Below are positions 52,451 to 61,786 of a stretch of DNA of 64,000 nucleotides, one piece after another. The notes under the pieces were generated by a model, which searched no databases, was not told the DNA's origin, and worked only from the letters and a program-made list of their open reading frames with translations. Where the stretch lies: positions 86,922 through 150,921 of the forward strand of contig BPJZ01000005.1 of NCBI GenBank assembly GCA_026004875.1, read 5' to 3'. A program made the translations under genes and the position numbers. This DNA is from Candidatus Poribacteria bacterium. Lineage in GTDB: Bacteria > Poribacteria > WGA-4E > GCA-2687025. Each line of letters opens with the position of its first letter. Within the stretch, counting starts at the first letter, position 1.

Positions 52451-54317
52451 ATGGCCAGAAGGCGCGGGCTGCCGCCCCCCCCGCTGGGTGGGCACCCGCA
52501 AAAAGCGCAGGCAAAAAAGCTCCCGATCGGCGCTGCTGGTCTCGCTGATCGTTCACCTAGCCCTCGCGCTGGCAATCACGGTGACGTTGGCCACCCGAGT
52601 CGAGCGCCAGACGCAGCAGACCCCAGCGTTTGAGGTAGCGTTGATTCCACCGATCGAGGAGCCCAAGACGCCGGTCAAGCCGTTGCCCCGTTTCGTGCGG
52701 AGCGCCGCCGGAAGCCAACCCTCTCCGGACTGGAAATCGGTCGCCGTCCCACGTCCTGAGACGATCCAGTTTGCTCAGCGGCCCGTCGTCGAGGTCGTCG
52801 TCGAGGAGGAGGCCCCGATCGAGCCGGAGCTAGCACTGTTGACAACGGCTGCGGAACACCGCTCGCCCAGCGAGCGGCCCGTTGCGACGGCTTCCAGGAC
52901 CGCCGCTCGGCCTACACCCGGCGCTGGACAACTGGGTCCGCGTCAGATTCCAGGCGGAGAACTGCGCGGAGCCCGGCTCTTGGAGTCCACGGGCGTTGCG
53001 GCGGTTGGTGTCCCGGGCGGCAATGCCCGCGGGACCGGCACCGCAGGGCGTGGCGTCGGTGAGGGCCGGATCGGCGATCCGTTTGCGGATGCGCTGGCCA
53101 GAATCGGCGAGAGCATTGCTCAAGGCTCCCCCTCCGGTCGGGCCGACGTCCTGTTCGTCATCGATGCCAGCGGCAGCATGCACGACAACATCGCCGCCGT
53201 TGCCGACAACCTCTATTCGCTGACCGACGCTCTGACGCAGGAGGGAATTGACTTCCGACTGAGCGTCGTCCAGTTCCGAGAGCTAGAAACGGGAAACCGG
53301 ATCGAGATGACCGGCTGGTCGTCCGATCCGGAGACGCTGCGGCAACAGATGCGCGCCATGGGGGTGCTGGGCAACGAACGGGCGCTGGACGCCCTCGTCC
53401 AGGCGCTCAGCTTGCGCCGATTCCGCGCGGATGCAGATCGGCATCTGGTCTTGGTGACCGACGAGCCGGTCTCTACCCGCTGGAAGGAGCCCAGAGCCGC
53501 TGAAGAGCTCAAGGCGCGCATCCTCAGCGAGGCGATCGAAAACCGGCTGCATATCCAGGTCCTGGGCGCAGGGGAGGCCTTTCAACGGGAGCTGGCGATC
53601 CGCACCGGCGGACTGTTCCAGCCGATCCCCTCTGGGGCAAGCCACCGCGGCGCAGAGCCGGACTACGTTTCTATGCGTCCTCAGGTTCTGGAGCCGATCT
53701 TTCGCCAGCTTGCTGGGGACCTGATCCGCTGGGTCCAGCCGAACGCCGGCGGAGAGAGCCGCGAGGTGGATGTCGTGCTCGTGGTGGACGTGAGCCGTTC
53801 GATGCTCGGACGGCTGCGGGCCGTGATGTACGGCGTCAGTCTCCTGGACTCGGTCTGCCAGATGGCCAACGTCGTACCCACCTACTACGTCGTCCGGGTA
53901 GCCACCTCCCCAGAACTCACGGGGAACGGTGTTCCGCCGGGGGAGACGCACGTCGTCTCCCCGGCGTTGTCGACCGTGGAACGGGTTCAGCAGGAGCTGG
54001 CCTTTGCCGCCGCAGGCGATGAATACTTGATCGACGCGCTGCAGGCGGTACTCTCGACGCCCCCCGGGCGAAAAGGGACGCCCAAGGCCTTTGTGGTGGT
54101 CTCCGATGAGCCCCCTTCCGCCCGAGACGGATCGGCAGAGACGATCGCCTCTCTGCTGGCCGAAGCGCCTTACTGGCGGGTCTGGGCGATCCTCCCCGGC
54201 CGTTCCATCGGGAGGCCCGACCCGATTACCGACCGCTTGGTCGGCGCCTTTCGCGCAACTGGAGGTCGGGTCTTTACGATGCCCGCCGGCTTCGACCGTC
54301 GGATTCCCAACCGATGA
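52451..54317 (+). CDS. Membrane-anchored protein with two von Willebrand factor A domains
   Basis: About 622 residues. Start ATG 52451 (MARRRGLPPP) leads across a C8 run (52475-52482) with one C too many into RWVGTRKKRRQKSSRSALLV; a GTG at 52488 is the start if the run is right. TM helix LLVSLIVHLALALAITVTLA, TonB-like proline/glutamate-rich periplasmic linker (residues ~50-200), then VWA 1 (DVLFVIDASGSMHDNIAAVA, MIDAS DASGS) and VWA 2 (DVVLVVDVSRSMLGRLRAVM, MIDAS DVSRS). Both MIDAS motifs look metal-competent. Similar proteins bind partners outside the inner membrane. It overlaps the YidD-like gene start (ATGA). Confidence 0.8.
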
Positions 54318-54982
54318 GCCGCGCCCGCTGCTGGAAGATGTTGATCCTCCTGCTGAGCGCATCGGCGATTCCGACCGGATGGGCCAAAGAGGAGGGCTCT
54401 CTGCGGGCCGAAATCCTGGACGCTCCCCTTCTAGGACCTTCGAGCGCCGTTCTGCGGCGGCCGGAGCCGTCGGCGGAACCTTCATCCCGCCGGGCCCCGT
54501 TTTGGCTGCTTCCCCTTTGGATCCATCAGCGGGTGATCTCTCCACAGGACGGAGAGCGGTGCACCTTCGTCCCGACCTGCACCCAGTATGCGCTGGAGGC
54601 GCTCTCCCAGTACGGTCTTGAAGGCCTGCTTCTCTCTGCCGATCGGGTCCTGCGCTGCCACCGAGGGAACTTTCACGAGTATCCGACCGTTGAAGGTCGC
54701 AAGTTCGACCCACTTCCCGGTCTAGTACCGAGGCGATGGCGTCCGGAACGGTCCTGGAAGGGAGGGATCCTCGCGCTTGTTCCTGGCCTTGGCCAAGCAA
54801 CGGCGGGCCACCCTGCGGACGGTCTTTCGGCGTTTCAAACGGTCCTCTTCTGGGGTCTGGGGGCCTTCTATTACGCTCGCCATGACCGGCCGGCTCTAGC
54901 GGTCGCAATGGGGAGCGTTGCATTGTTCTTCTACGCCGGGAACCTATACGGCGGAGCGCGGGATTGGGGTCTTGAGCGGTGA
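54314..54982 (+). CDS. YidD-domain protein with signal peptide and C-terminal membrane module
   Basis: 222 residues. An N-terminal signal sequence (KMLILLLSASAIPTGWA), ~45 residues of linker, then a YidD domain (residues ~66-115): WIHQRVISPQDGERCTFVPT, CTQYALEALSQYGLEGLLLS, ADRVLRCH, with the YidD Cys residues. YidD normally is a ~80-residue cytoplasmic protein helping membrane insertion. Here it is joined to a C-terminal module LALVPGLGQATAGHPADGLS with two TM helices (TVLFWGLGAFYYAR, VAMGSVALFFYAGNLYGGAR). The next gene carries the same module. The signal peptide would place the YidD fold outside the cytoplasm, unlike the known form. Confidence 0.75.
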   Translation: MSRARCWKMLILLLSASAIPTGWAKEEGSLRAEILDAPLLGPSSAVLRRPEPSAEPSSRRAPFWLLPLWIHQRVISPQDGERCTFVPTCTQYALEALSQYGLEGLLLSADRVLRCHRGNFHEYPTVEGRKFDPLPGLVPRRWRPERSWKGGILALVPGLGQATAGHPADGLSAFQTVLFWGLGAFYYARHDRPALAVAMGSVALFFYAGNLYGGARDWGLER

Positions 54983-55818
54983 ACTGGCGCGAATGGGTCG
55001 TAGGAATCCTGTTCCTTGCCGGAACGGGATGGGCCCAGTCGCCCATCTCGTTACAAGAAGCCGAAACGGCATTCCAGGCCGGACAGTACGCCCTAGCCGA
55101 GCAACTGTTCTCAGCCTACCTGCGCGAACGGACGCCGACCGATCCCGGCGCTGACGTCGCGGCCTATCGCGCTGCTGAATCGGCATTGAACCTGGACGCT
55201 CCGGCCCGGGCGCTGGAGTACCTTCGCCATCCCGCGCTGGAGGCCAGTCCGCTTCGGGAACGGGCTCAGTTCCGCGAAGCCCAGGCACACTACCGGCTAG
55301 GGGCGATCGCGGCCGCCGCAGAGGAGTGGCGGCGACTCCGGAGCCTTCCCGACGAGGAGCTAGCCGCCGCTGCTCAACTGGGCCTCGTTTGGGTCGAGAT
55401 TCGCCAAGAGCAGTGGAAGCAGGCTCAGCGGGAGCTAGCCCTGTACCACCGGATGTTTCCCCTTCGGCCAGAGTTCCGGACGACGGTCGCCTTGAGCGGG
55501 GCGCTTGCCCGGCTGGCCGTCCTGCCGTATCGTTCCCCTGAGCGGGCCCGGTGGCTCTCCACCCTCGTTCCCGGAGCCGGTCAGGCCTACGCAGGGCGCA
55601 TCGGAAATGGGCTCGGCTCGTTCCTTCTGAACGCCGCCTGGATCGGCCTGACGGTCCGGGCGATCGTCCACCGACGGTGGGTGGACGCTGCGATCCTGTT
55701 TGTCCTGGGGAGTCGGTTCTACACCGGCGGACGAGAGAACGCCGCCCGGTTCGCAGAGGAAGCCAACCGTCGGGCGCGGGAGGCCGTGCTCGCCCCGTTT
55801 CGAAGCTGGGAGCCGTGA
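54979..55818 (+). CDS. Exported TPR-like protein with a C-terminal PGxGQ membrane module
   Basis: 279 residues, GTG start overlapping the YidD-like stop. Signal peptide EWVVGILFLAGTGWAQS; TPR/helical repeats (EAETAFQAGQYALAEQLFSA; LRERAQFREAQAHYRLGAIA; WKQAQRELALYHRMFPLRPE) to about residue 180; then STLVPGAGQAYAGRIGNGLG, TM helix FLLNAAWIGLTVRAIV, AAILFVLGSRFYTGGRENAA, the same order as at the C terminus of the preceding protein. It probably forms a complex with the YidD-like and two-VWA proteins encoded upstream, all three genes overlapping. No known family was recognised. Confidence 0.7.
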   Translation: MNWREWVVGILFLAGTGWAQSPISLQEAETAFQAGQYALAEQLFSAYLRERTPTDPGADVAAYRAAESALNLDAPARALEYLRHPALEASPLRERAQFREAQAHYRLGAIAAAAEEWRRLRSLPDEELAAAAQLGLVWVEIRQEQWKQAQRELALYHRMFPLRPEFRTTVALSGALARLAVLPYRSPERARWLSTLVPGAGQAYAGRIGNGLGSFLLNAAWIGLTVRAIVHRRWVDAAILFVLGSRFYTGGRENAARFAEEANRRAREAVLAPFRSWEP

Positions 55819-55824
55819 GACCCC

Positions 55825-57252
55825 ATGCGCCGGTTTGTCCTCATTCGGCTTTATCGGCTGGGCGACCTGCTCATGGCCACCGCTCTGGCGCGCGCCTGGA
55901 AGGAGGAGGCCCCCACCCATCTGACCTGGATCGTGGGGGAACGGTTTGCACCGCTGCTCCGCGGTCAACCCTACGTGGATCGGCTGATCCTGATCCCCGA
56001 CCGCTTCATCACGCGCTACGCGAGGTCCTCAAGCTGGGAGGACCGCTCCGGCCCCCTCGAGGAGGCCCAGCGACTGTTCCCGCGCGTCTTCGAGGCGCTG
56101 CCGCCGGAGGCCGACCGGGTGGTGAACTTGCAGTACAGCACCTCCGGCTTATTGCTAGCCGGCCGCATTCGTACCCAAGATCGGGCCGGGCCCTATCTGG
56201 ATGCGGAGGGCTTTCAGCGCGTGGACGACCTTTGGTCCCAGTACTATCTAGCGATGGGGGCAGAAGTCCGCTATGCGGTGGTGCATTGGACCGATGCGTT
56301 TTTGAACATCGGTCGAGCGAGCCGTCGGGGCGCGCGGACGGAGTACCGGCCTCGTCCCTGTCCGGCGTTTCAGCGGCGGTTCGACGCGGCGCGAGCTGGA
56401 CATCCCTACTTTGTCGTCCAACTGGGGGCCTACGAGGAGGACAAGCGCTGGCCCCCGGAACGGTATCAGGAGGCAGCGGAGCAGATCGCTCGGGCCACCG
56501 GATGGATTCCGGTGCTGGTCGGCTCCCGGACGGAACGGGTGGAGGCCCTGCGAACGGCCCAAGCGCTCACTCAACGGGGCGTGCCGGTCCTCTGTCTTGC
56601 TGGCGCAACCGACTTTGACCAGCTCGCCTACGTCCTCCGAGGGGCCCAGGTGGTCTTGGGGAACGACACCTTCACCCAGCATTTTGCTGCTGCGCTGGAA
56701 CGTCCGGTGGTGACCGTCTTTCAGGGCAGGCCTTCCCCCTGGCTGACGCTTGCCTACCAAGAGGGAAGCATCGCCGTCGCCAACGACGACGGCAGTCCAC
56801 CGGAGGTGGAACGAGTCGTTGGGGCCGTACTGGGGAGCCATCGAAACTTCTGGGTCGCGCAGCGAATTGGGGACTATCAGTTCTGCCTTCCCGCCGGTCC
56901 TGAAGCCCAAACCGACGGCTGGAAAGCCCGATGGATCATCGGAACGGGACACCTGCGCGCCCTGGACCCAGCGTTCTCCGCCGGCCCGGAGGTGCGGGTG
57001 ACCTTCCCACGCGCCTGGCTGGAAGAGATCGAACAGCTCATCGCTCAACTGGAGGCCGGTAAGGTCAAGCTGCCCCCTAAACTAGACGCCCGGCTGTACG
57101 CTACACATCGGAATCATCCTCTCGCCGCATTTTTGATCGTTGCCATTCTCAAAAACCACTTCTCCGCCTTGCGGGCCGACGCCGTTGGGGAGTATAGGAA
57201 CAACTACCTCTGGCTCCGAGAGGCGCTGCTACGTGCCGGGGTGCCAGAATAG
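55825..57252 (+). CDS. Glycosyltransferase family 9 (heptosyltransferase-like)
   Basis: 475 residues. RRFVLIRLYRLGDLLMATAL at the start and VVLGNDTFTQHFAAALERPV near residue 280 are the two hallmarks of ADP-heptose:LPS heptosyltransferases (GT-B fold); YFVVQLGAYEEDKRWPPERY is the nucleotide-sugar binding start of the second domain. The C-terminal ~150 residues are extra compared with WaaC/WaaF (~340 residues) and helical (AWLEEIEQLIAQLEAGKVKL). It would transfer a sugar to lipopolysaccharide-like or other glycolipid. Six bases after the TPR/PGxGQ gene. Confidence 0.85.
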   Translation: MRRFVLIRLYRLGDLLMATALARAWKEEAPTHLTWIVGERFAPLLRGQPYVDRLILIPDRFITRYARSSSWEDRSGPLEEAQRLFPRVFEALPPEADRVVNLQYSTSGLLLAGRIRTQDRAGPYLDAEGFQRVDDLWSQYYLAMGAEVRYAVVHWTDAFLNIGRASRRGARTEYRPRPCPAFQRRFDAARAGHPYFVVQLGAYEEDKRWPPERYQEAAEQIARATGWIPVLVGSRTERVEALRTAQALTQRGVPVLCLAGATDFDQLAYVLRGAQVVLGNDTFTQHFAAALERPVVTVFQGRPSPWLTLAYQEGSIAVANDDGSPPEVERVVGAVLGSHRNFWVAQRIGDYQFCLPAGPEAQTDGWKARWIIGTGHLRALDPAFSAGPEVRVTFPRAWLEEIEQLIAQLEAGKVKLPPKLDARLYATHRNHPLAAFLIVAILKNHFSALRADAVGEYRNNYLWLREALLRAGVPE

Positions 57253-57305
57253 AGCGGTCTGTTTGGATAAGAAGGGTACGGGTCTCGTCAGGAAGGAGCC
57301 TCTCG

Positions 57306-57881
57306 ATGGATCCAGTTCTTGCCGTGATTCAGGAGGTCGAACAAGAGTGTCGGGATCGGCGCATTCCCATGCTGGGACGGGAGAAGGCCCGATTCCTCGC
57401 CGAGTTAGTGCGCAAATCCCGTCCCCGCCTCGTCGTTGAGTGCGGAACGGCCATCGGCTACTCCGCTCTTTGGATCGCTCGGACGCTTCGGGACCTGGGG
57501 CGGGGCCGACTGATAACGATCGAGATCGACCCCAAGCGCTCCGAGGAGGCACGCGGGCACCTGGAACGGGCCGGTCTGCTCTCTTACGTGGAGCTGTGGA
57601 GCGGTGACGCTTGCGAGCTGGTCTCACGGATCCAGGAGCCGGTGGACTTCGTCCACCTGGATAACGGCTATGGGAACTACTACCCTTGCTTCCGCGCTTT
57701 GGAGCCCCGACTGGTCGAGGAGGCCGTGATCGTTGCGGACAACGTCGGAATCGGCGCGGAGGCGATGCAGGACTATCTGGATTACGTCCGGAAGCACTAC
57801 CCTAGCGAAACCTATTGGTTCACCGTCAACCTACCCTGGGTGCGTCGGGACGCGATGGAGGTTACCGTCTATCGGAAATAA
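57306..57881 (+). CDS. SAM-dependent O-methyltransferase (COMT/catechol-type fold)
   Basis: 191 residues. RPRLVVECGTAIGYSALWIA is motif I of the O-methyltransferase-3/catechol family, LITIEIDPKRSEEARGHLER motif II, VELWSGDACELVSRI and VDFVHLDNGYGNYYPCFRAL carry the metal/substrate Asp residues, and AVIVADNVGIGAEAMQDYLD the following motif. The DN pair suggests a divalent-metal-dependent O-methyltransferase. The substrate is unknown. It has GGAAGGAG upstream and meets the formamidase gene tail-to-tail with a 3-base gap. Confidence 0.8.
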   Translation: MDPVLAVIQEVEQECRDRRIPMLGREKARFLAELVRKSRPRLVVECGTAIGYSALWIARTLRDLGRGRLITIEIDPKRSEEARGHLERAGLLSYVELWSGDACELVSRIQEPVDFVHLDNGYGNYYPCFRALEPRLVEEAVIVADNVGIGAEAMQDYLDYVRKHYPSETYWFTVNLPWVRRDAMEVTVYRK

Positions 57882-57884
57882 GGA

Positions 57885-58799
57885 TCAACCCCCTTGGGGC
57901 GGCGGAAGGAAGCTCCGGTGCACCTTGGCGATGTAGGTGAAAGTCGGGTTGACGAACTGGGTGCACCGGGCCTCTAAGACCTGTCCCAGCCAGAGGTAGG
58001 CCTCCTTTTTGGAGAAGCCGTATTCGTCCTCCAGCCAGAGGATCATCGCCGCAAGGGCCTGCCGAAAGGCGTCCTCAGCGGGGCGGGCCATCGCTACGGT
58101 GGCGATGTGGGTCGGGGTGAGGATGCGCGGCCCGATGTAACTTTTAGGACGGGGGCGTACTTCGATGGTGATCTCGACGGTACCGCTGGCCTCGATGCCT
58201 CCGGCGCCGCAGATCTCTCCATCGCCCTGAATCGCGTGCATATCGCCGATATGCACCAGTGCCCCTTCGACCATCACCGGCAGGACGACCGTTGCGCCGG
58301 TGGTCACCTCTTGAACGTCCAGGTTGCCGCCCCAGTAGCCGCCCCAGCCGTTGTGGTACCGCTCGCGCTCCGGGGCGGTTCCGACGTACCCGATCATTGG
58401 GCGCACCGGCAGCGTGCGTCCGTTGCCCCAGTGGATGCGATCGCCCTCGATTCGGACGATCCGCTCCGCCTCGCCAACGCCCGAGGGGCCAAGCCACCCT
58501 GGCATGGCGCCGGTGTTTCCGCTGTAGCGCGTAAACCCGATCGGGTCCAGCCGAATCGCGCCGATATGGACGTACACCACATCGCCAGGACGTGCCCCTT
58601 CCACGTAAATACAGCCGCTAGAGGGGTTTCCGCCGATCAGCGTTCGCCGAAGTCGTTCCCCCTCTGGATGGTCGTTCAGCCACGGTCCCCGGTTCAACTG
58701 CGTCTCGACGAGAAAGGTCTCCCCGGAACGGACGCGGAGTGTAGGAGGGTTGTCCGCGCCGATCTCAAAGTACAGCACTTCGCGCCCTTGTCGCTTCAC
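57885..58799 (-). CDS. Acetamidase/formamidase family protein
   Basis: 304 residues of the FmdA/AmdA family. Features: GETFLVETQLNRGPW, NPSSGCIYVEGARPGDVVYV, IGYVGTAPERERYHNGWGGY (family-specific), WGGNLDVQEVTTGATVVLPV, GALVHIGDMHAIQGDGEICG (metal-site His and Glu) and the helical C-terminal AEDAFRQALAAMILWLEDEY. It hydrolyses short-chain amides to ammonia and the acid. The length is in the usual range. Divergent from the ROK kinase across 74 bases. Confidence 0.9.
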   Translation of the reverse strand: MKRQGREVLYFEIGADNPPTLRVRSGETFLVETQLNRGPWLNDHPEGERLRRTLIGGNPSSGCIYVEGARPGDVVYVHIGAIRLDPIGFTRYSGNTGAMPGWLGPSGVGEAERIVRIEGDRIHWGNGRTLPVRPMIGYVGTAPERERYHNGWGGYWGGNLDVQEVTTGATVVLPVMVEGALVHIGDMHAIQGDGEICGAGGIEASGTVEITIEVRPRPKSYIGPRILTPTHIATVAMARPAEDAFRQALAAMILWLEDEYGFSKKEAYLWLGQVLEARCTQFVNPTFTYIAKVHRSFLPPPQGG

Positions 58800-58873
58800 G
58801 GCTGTTGCCTCCTTGTTCAGAATCCGGTATTCATGGCGTCAACAGAGCTTAGCGTACCCCAAGGAGCGGTGCG

Positions 58874-59873
58874 ATGCGATACGCTATCGGTGTGGACCTG
58901 GGCGGAACTAACATCAAGGCGGGCCTGGTCTCCGAACGAGGAGAGATCAGCCACGAGATGGAGATCACCACCGACGCCCGATCGGGAGGGCACGGCGTAG
59001 GGCGCCAGATCGCCGAAGTCGCCGCCCGCATCTTTCAGGCGGCCCCCGTTCGCGAAGCCGTGGTCGGCGTCGGCATCGGCTCGCCGGGAGTGATTCTCGC
59101 CGAGAGCGGCGTCATTGACTTCTCCCCGAACCTGTACACCGAAGACGGAAAGCAATGGCGAAACGTCCCGCTCGCCGAACACGTTCGGGACGCGTTAAGT
59201 CCAGAGCTCCGCGATCGCCCGATCGTTTTGGAAAACGACGTGAACGCGATGGCCTTCGGCGAGTACACCTTTGGAGCCGGGCAGCCGGTTCGATATATGA
59301 TCGGTCTGACGTTGGGAACTGGCGTCGGTGGGGGGATCGTCTTCAACGGCGAGGTGTACCGAGGTCCGTCCAACTCCGCCGGTGAGATCGGCCATATGAC
59401 GGTCGACCCGAACGGGCCGCGCTGTGGCTGCGGAAACTACGGCTGTCTGGAGGCGCTGGTTGGAACGGCCGGAATCCTCGACCGCACCCGGCGGAAGGTT
59501 CTGGTCGAGGGGCGGCCTTCCCTCCTAGAAGGAGAGCTGGAGGAGCTGACGCCACTTCGAATCGAACAGGCGGCCCACCAAGGGGACGCCGTCGCGCGGG
59601 AGGTCTACCTTGAGACAGGCCGGTACCCTCGGCATCCTCTTGGCCTCGCTGGTAAACTTCCTGAACCCAGAGATGATCGTCATCGGCGGTGGCATCTCCA
59701 AGGCCGCTGACGAGCTGCTCTACGAACCGATTCGCCGAGAGATCCGGTTGCGGGCGCTGGAGGTCCCTGCCCGTGCGGTTCAGGTCGTTCGAGCGAAGTT
59801 GGGCAACCGCGCCGGTCTGGTGGGGGCGGCAGCGCTGGCGATGCGGGCCGCTGGGGTGGAGCTTTCGGCGTGA
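58874..59873 (+). CDS. ROK-family sugar kinase (glucokinase-like) (one frame break)
   Basis: About 333 residues. Phosphate-binding YAIGVDLGGTNIKAGLVSER, catalytic Asp in IVLENDVNAMAFGEYTFGAG, second ATP motif GLTLGTGVGGGIVFNGEVYR, the ROK zinc site HMTVDPNGPRCGCGNYGCLE (His and CxCGxxGCxE), and EMIVIGGGISKAADELLYEP in the C-terminal half. A frame change near 59620 (ETGRY to LGILLASLVNFLNPEMIVIG) splits it. With a normal length and all motifs it is most likely a glucokinase. Its stop overlaps the start of the cytochrome c gene. Confidence 0.9.
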
Positions 59874-60814
59874 GCGAACTTCCCGGATGGCTCCGCTGGC
59901 CGTTGTTGATCTTTGGCGGAGGAATGCTCCTCCTTCTGCTTCTCCTGTTGGCGGTGGTACTGCTCAGCGAGCGACGACTGAACGCGGCGGTCTCCCTCCA
60001 ACCGCGCCCCCCTGCAATTCCGATGGACCCGGAGCTGTTTGAACGGGGTCGGCGATTGGCCGCCGGACTCCTTCGCTGCACCAGCTGTCACGGCGAAGAC
60101 TTGGGCGGAAAGGTGGCCCTCGAAGACTCCCGCTACGGGCGCTTTGTAGCCCCCAACCTGACGACCGGCCCCGGTGGGGTCGGCGCTGCCTATACCGACG
60201 CCGATTGGGTTCGGGCCATCCGGTACGGTCGCGACCCTCAGGGCCGCCCGCTTCGCTGGATGCCCGTTGCCGATTACATCGGGCTGGCTGACTCGGACCT
60301 GGCCGCGCTGATCACCTACCTGAAGGCGATTCCGCCTGTCCGACGGGAGTTGCCGGAGTTCTCCCTCAGCCTACTAGCCCGATGGGACTACGTGCGGGGA
60401 CGATTCCGACTGAGCGACGCAGAACAAGTGAACTTAGAACTGGAACCACCGCTGACACCGCCTCGGAGCAGTCCGGCGGCCTACGGCCGTTATCTGGCCA
60501 AGATCGGCGGCTGCAACACCTGCCACGGGGAGCGATGGAACGGCGCTCGAATCCCCTACGCACCGCCGGATGCTCCGCCGGCGCCAAACTTGACCCCTCA
60601 CCTGACCGAAGGGCTGGGAAGCTGGAGCGAAGAGGACTTCCGCCGAGCGCTCCGCACCGGACGGAGACCCGACGGCCAGCTGCTCGATCCGTGGATGCCC
60701 TGGCAGAACTTCGCCCACCTCAGCGACGAGGAGGTGCGGGCCCTCTGGGCCTATCTCTGGTCGCTCCCTCCGCTGCCGACGGCTCCAGAAGCCCAGGCCA
60801 AAACCGCTCGCTAA
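59870..60814 (+). CDS. Membrane-anchored diheme cytochrome c
   Basis: 314 residues from GTG 59870. N-terminal TM anchor (LLIFGGGMLLLLLLLLAVVL), then two class I cytochrome c domains, each with a heme c site: LLRCTSCHGEDLGG at ~residue 70 and IGGCNTCHGERWNG at ~residue 215. Distal Met candidates are in RWMPVADYIGL and DPWMPWQNFAHLSDEE. Both domains follow the pattern C-x-x-C-H ... P-N-L-T. It could receive electrons from a periplasmic dehydrogenase such as the molybdenum enzyme at 27-30 kb, but that is a guess. It overlaps the 3' end of the GH43 gene by 4 bases (convergent). Confidence 0.9.
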   Translation: MSELPGWLRWPLLIFGGGMLLLLLLLLAVVLLSERRLNAAVSLQPRPPAIPMDPELFERGRRLAAGLLRCTSCHGEDLGGKVALEDSRYGRFVAPNLTTGPGGVGAAYTDADWVRAIRYGRDPQGRPLRWMPVADYIGLADSDLAALITYLKAIPPVRRELPEFSLSLLARWDYVRGRFRLSDAEQVNLELEPPLTPPRSSPAAYGRYLAKIGGCNTCHGERWNGARIPYAPPDAPPAPNLTPHLTEGLGSWSEEDFRRALRTGRRPDGQLLDPWMPWQNFAHLSDEEVRALWAYLWSLPPLPTAPEAQAKTAR

Positions 60815-61764
60815 GGGTTCAAAAGCCGCTCCGGCCGTCGGAGCTCCAACCGCCCCGCCCCTTCGTGGAACTCGAAGACCGTCGGAACGGGCGGCCCACC
60901 GCTGTTGGGCTGGTGCAGGATCAGATATTCCGTTCCGTCAAAGGCAGTGAAGATCATCGCGTGGCCGCCATGATCCGAAAAGAGCGGCTCCGGCAGCTGC
61001 TCCCAGGGCCCAAGAATATCCCCACTGGGAGACCGGGCCACTCCGACCGTATAACCGCCTTCGCTAAAGCTGGACCAGATCATCCAGAGAGTTCCGTCCG
61101 AACCGGTGTAGAGAAAGGGGCCGTCGGTGACGTAGCCCTGCTTCCCCTCGTGATAAAACGGACGCACCCAGGGGGCCTGCGAAGCGGTGAACAGATAGCG
61201 CGGAACCCCAGCGGGAAGCTGAAGGTCCGGCGTCAGCGGCAGGGCGCACATTTCCCCATCGTACATCTGCACCCACTCATGACAGAAGACGATCCAGGGC
61301 CGGCCCTCCGGGTCTAGGTAGAGCGTTCCGTCCAAGCACTCCCACTCGCGAGGAGTGACCGGGCGCTTCCAGAGCGGAGCGAACGGCCCTAAAGGGGAGT
61401 CGGCAACCAGAATCTGGGTCCCGCGCATCGCCAACTCCGCCTTGAAAGAACCGAACAGATAGTACCGCCCCCGATAGAAGTGCACCTCCGGCGCCCAGTA
61501 CTCTCGATCGGCCCAGAACTCCGGCGTGCGCTTGAAGACGACAAACGGTCCCTCCCAGCGACGGAGGTCCGAGCTTCTGTAGGCGACAAATCCCGGCCCC
61601 TCCTCGTCCTGGACCGGCCAGCCGGTGCCGTAGAGGTAGTAGGTCTTAGAGACCGGATCGGGAAGGACGTACGGGTCCCGAAGGTGGATCGACTCGATGC
61701 GATATCCATCAGCGGCGGAGATCGCCCTTCCAATCCAGCCCAGCAGCGTCGCGAATGGAAGCAT
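60811..61764 (-). CDS. Glycoside hydrolase family 43-like protein
   Basis: 317 residues from the inner ATG 61764. Five-bladed beta-propeller signatures: IHLRDPYVLPDPVSKTYYLY (catalytic base Asp in RDP), WADREYWAPEVHFYRGRYYL (WAPEV), ECLDGTLYLDPEGRPWIVFC, YVTDGPFLYTGSDGTLWMIW (general acid region, TDGP), FSDHGGHAMIFTAFDGTEYL (His binding the substrate). Arabinofuranosidase or xylosidase type; the substrate is not decided. The N terminus (LPFATLLGWIGRAISAADG) looks like a weak signal peptide, so it may be exported. The last 4 bases overlap the cytochrome c gene. Confidence 0.85.
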   Translation of the reverse strand: MLPFATLLGWIGRAISAADGYRIESIHLRDPYVLPDPVSKTYYLYGTGWPVQDEEGPGFVAYRSSDLRRWEGPFVVFKRTPEFWADREYWAPEVHFYRGRYYLFGSFKAELAMRGTQILVADSPLGPFAPLWKRPVTPREWECLDGTLYLDPEGRPWIVFCHEWVQMYDGEMCALPLTPDLQLPAGVPRYLFTASQAPWVRPFYHEGKQGYVTDGPFLYTGSDGTLWMIWSSFSEGGYTVGVARSPSGDILGPWEQLPEPLFSDHGGHAMIFTAFDGTEYLILHQPNSGGPPVPTVFEFHEGAGRLELRRPERLLNP

Positions 61765-61786
61765 CCTCTTCCCCTTTCCGAGAACT

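Noticed and set aside
53283..55046. A 587-codon reverse frame across the VWA and YidD genes
   Set aside because: It runs antisense to three recognisable genes with MIDAS and YidD motifs and has low-complexity Arg/Gly/Ser content typical of shadow frames.
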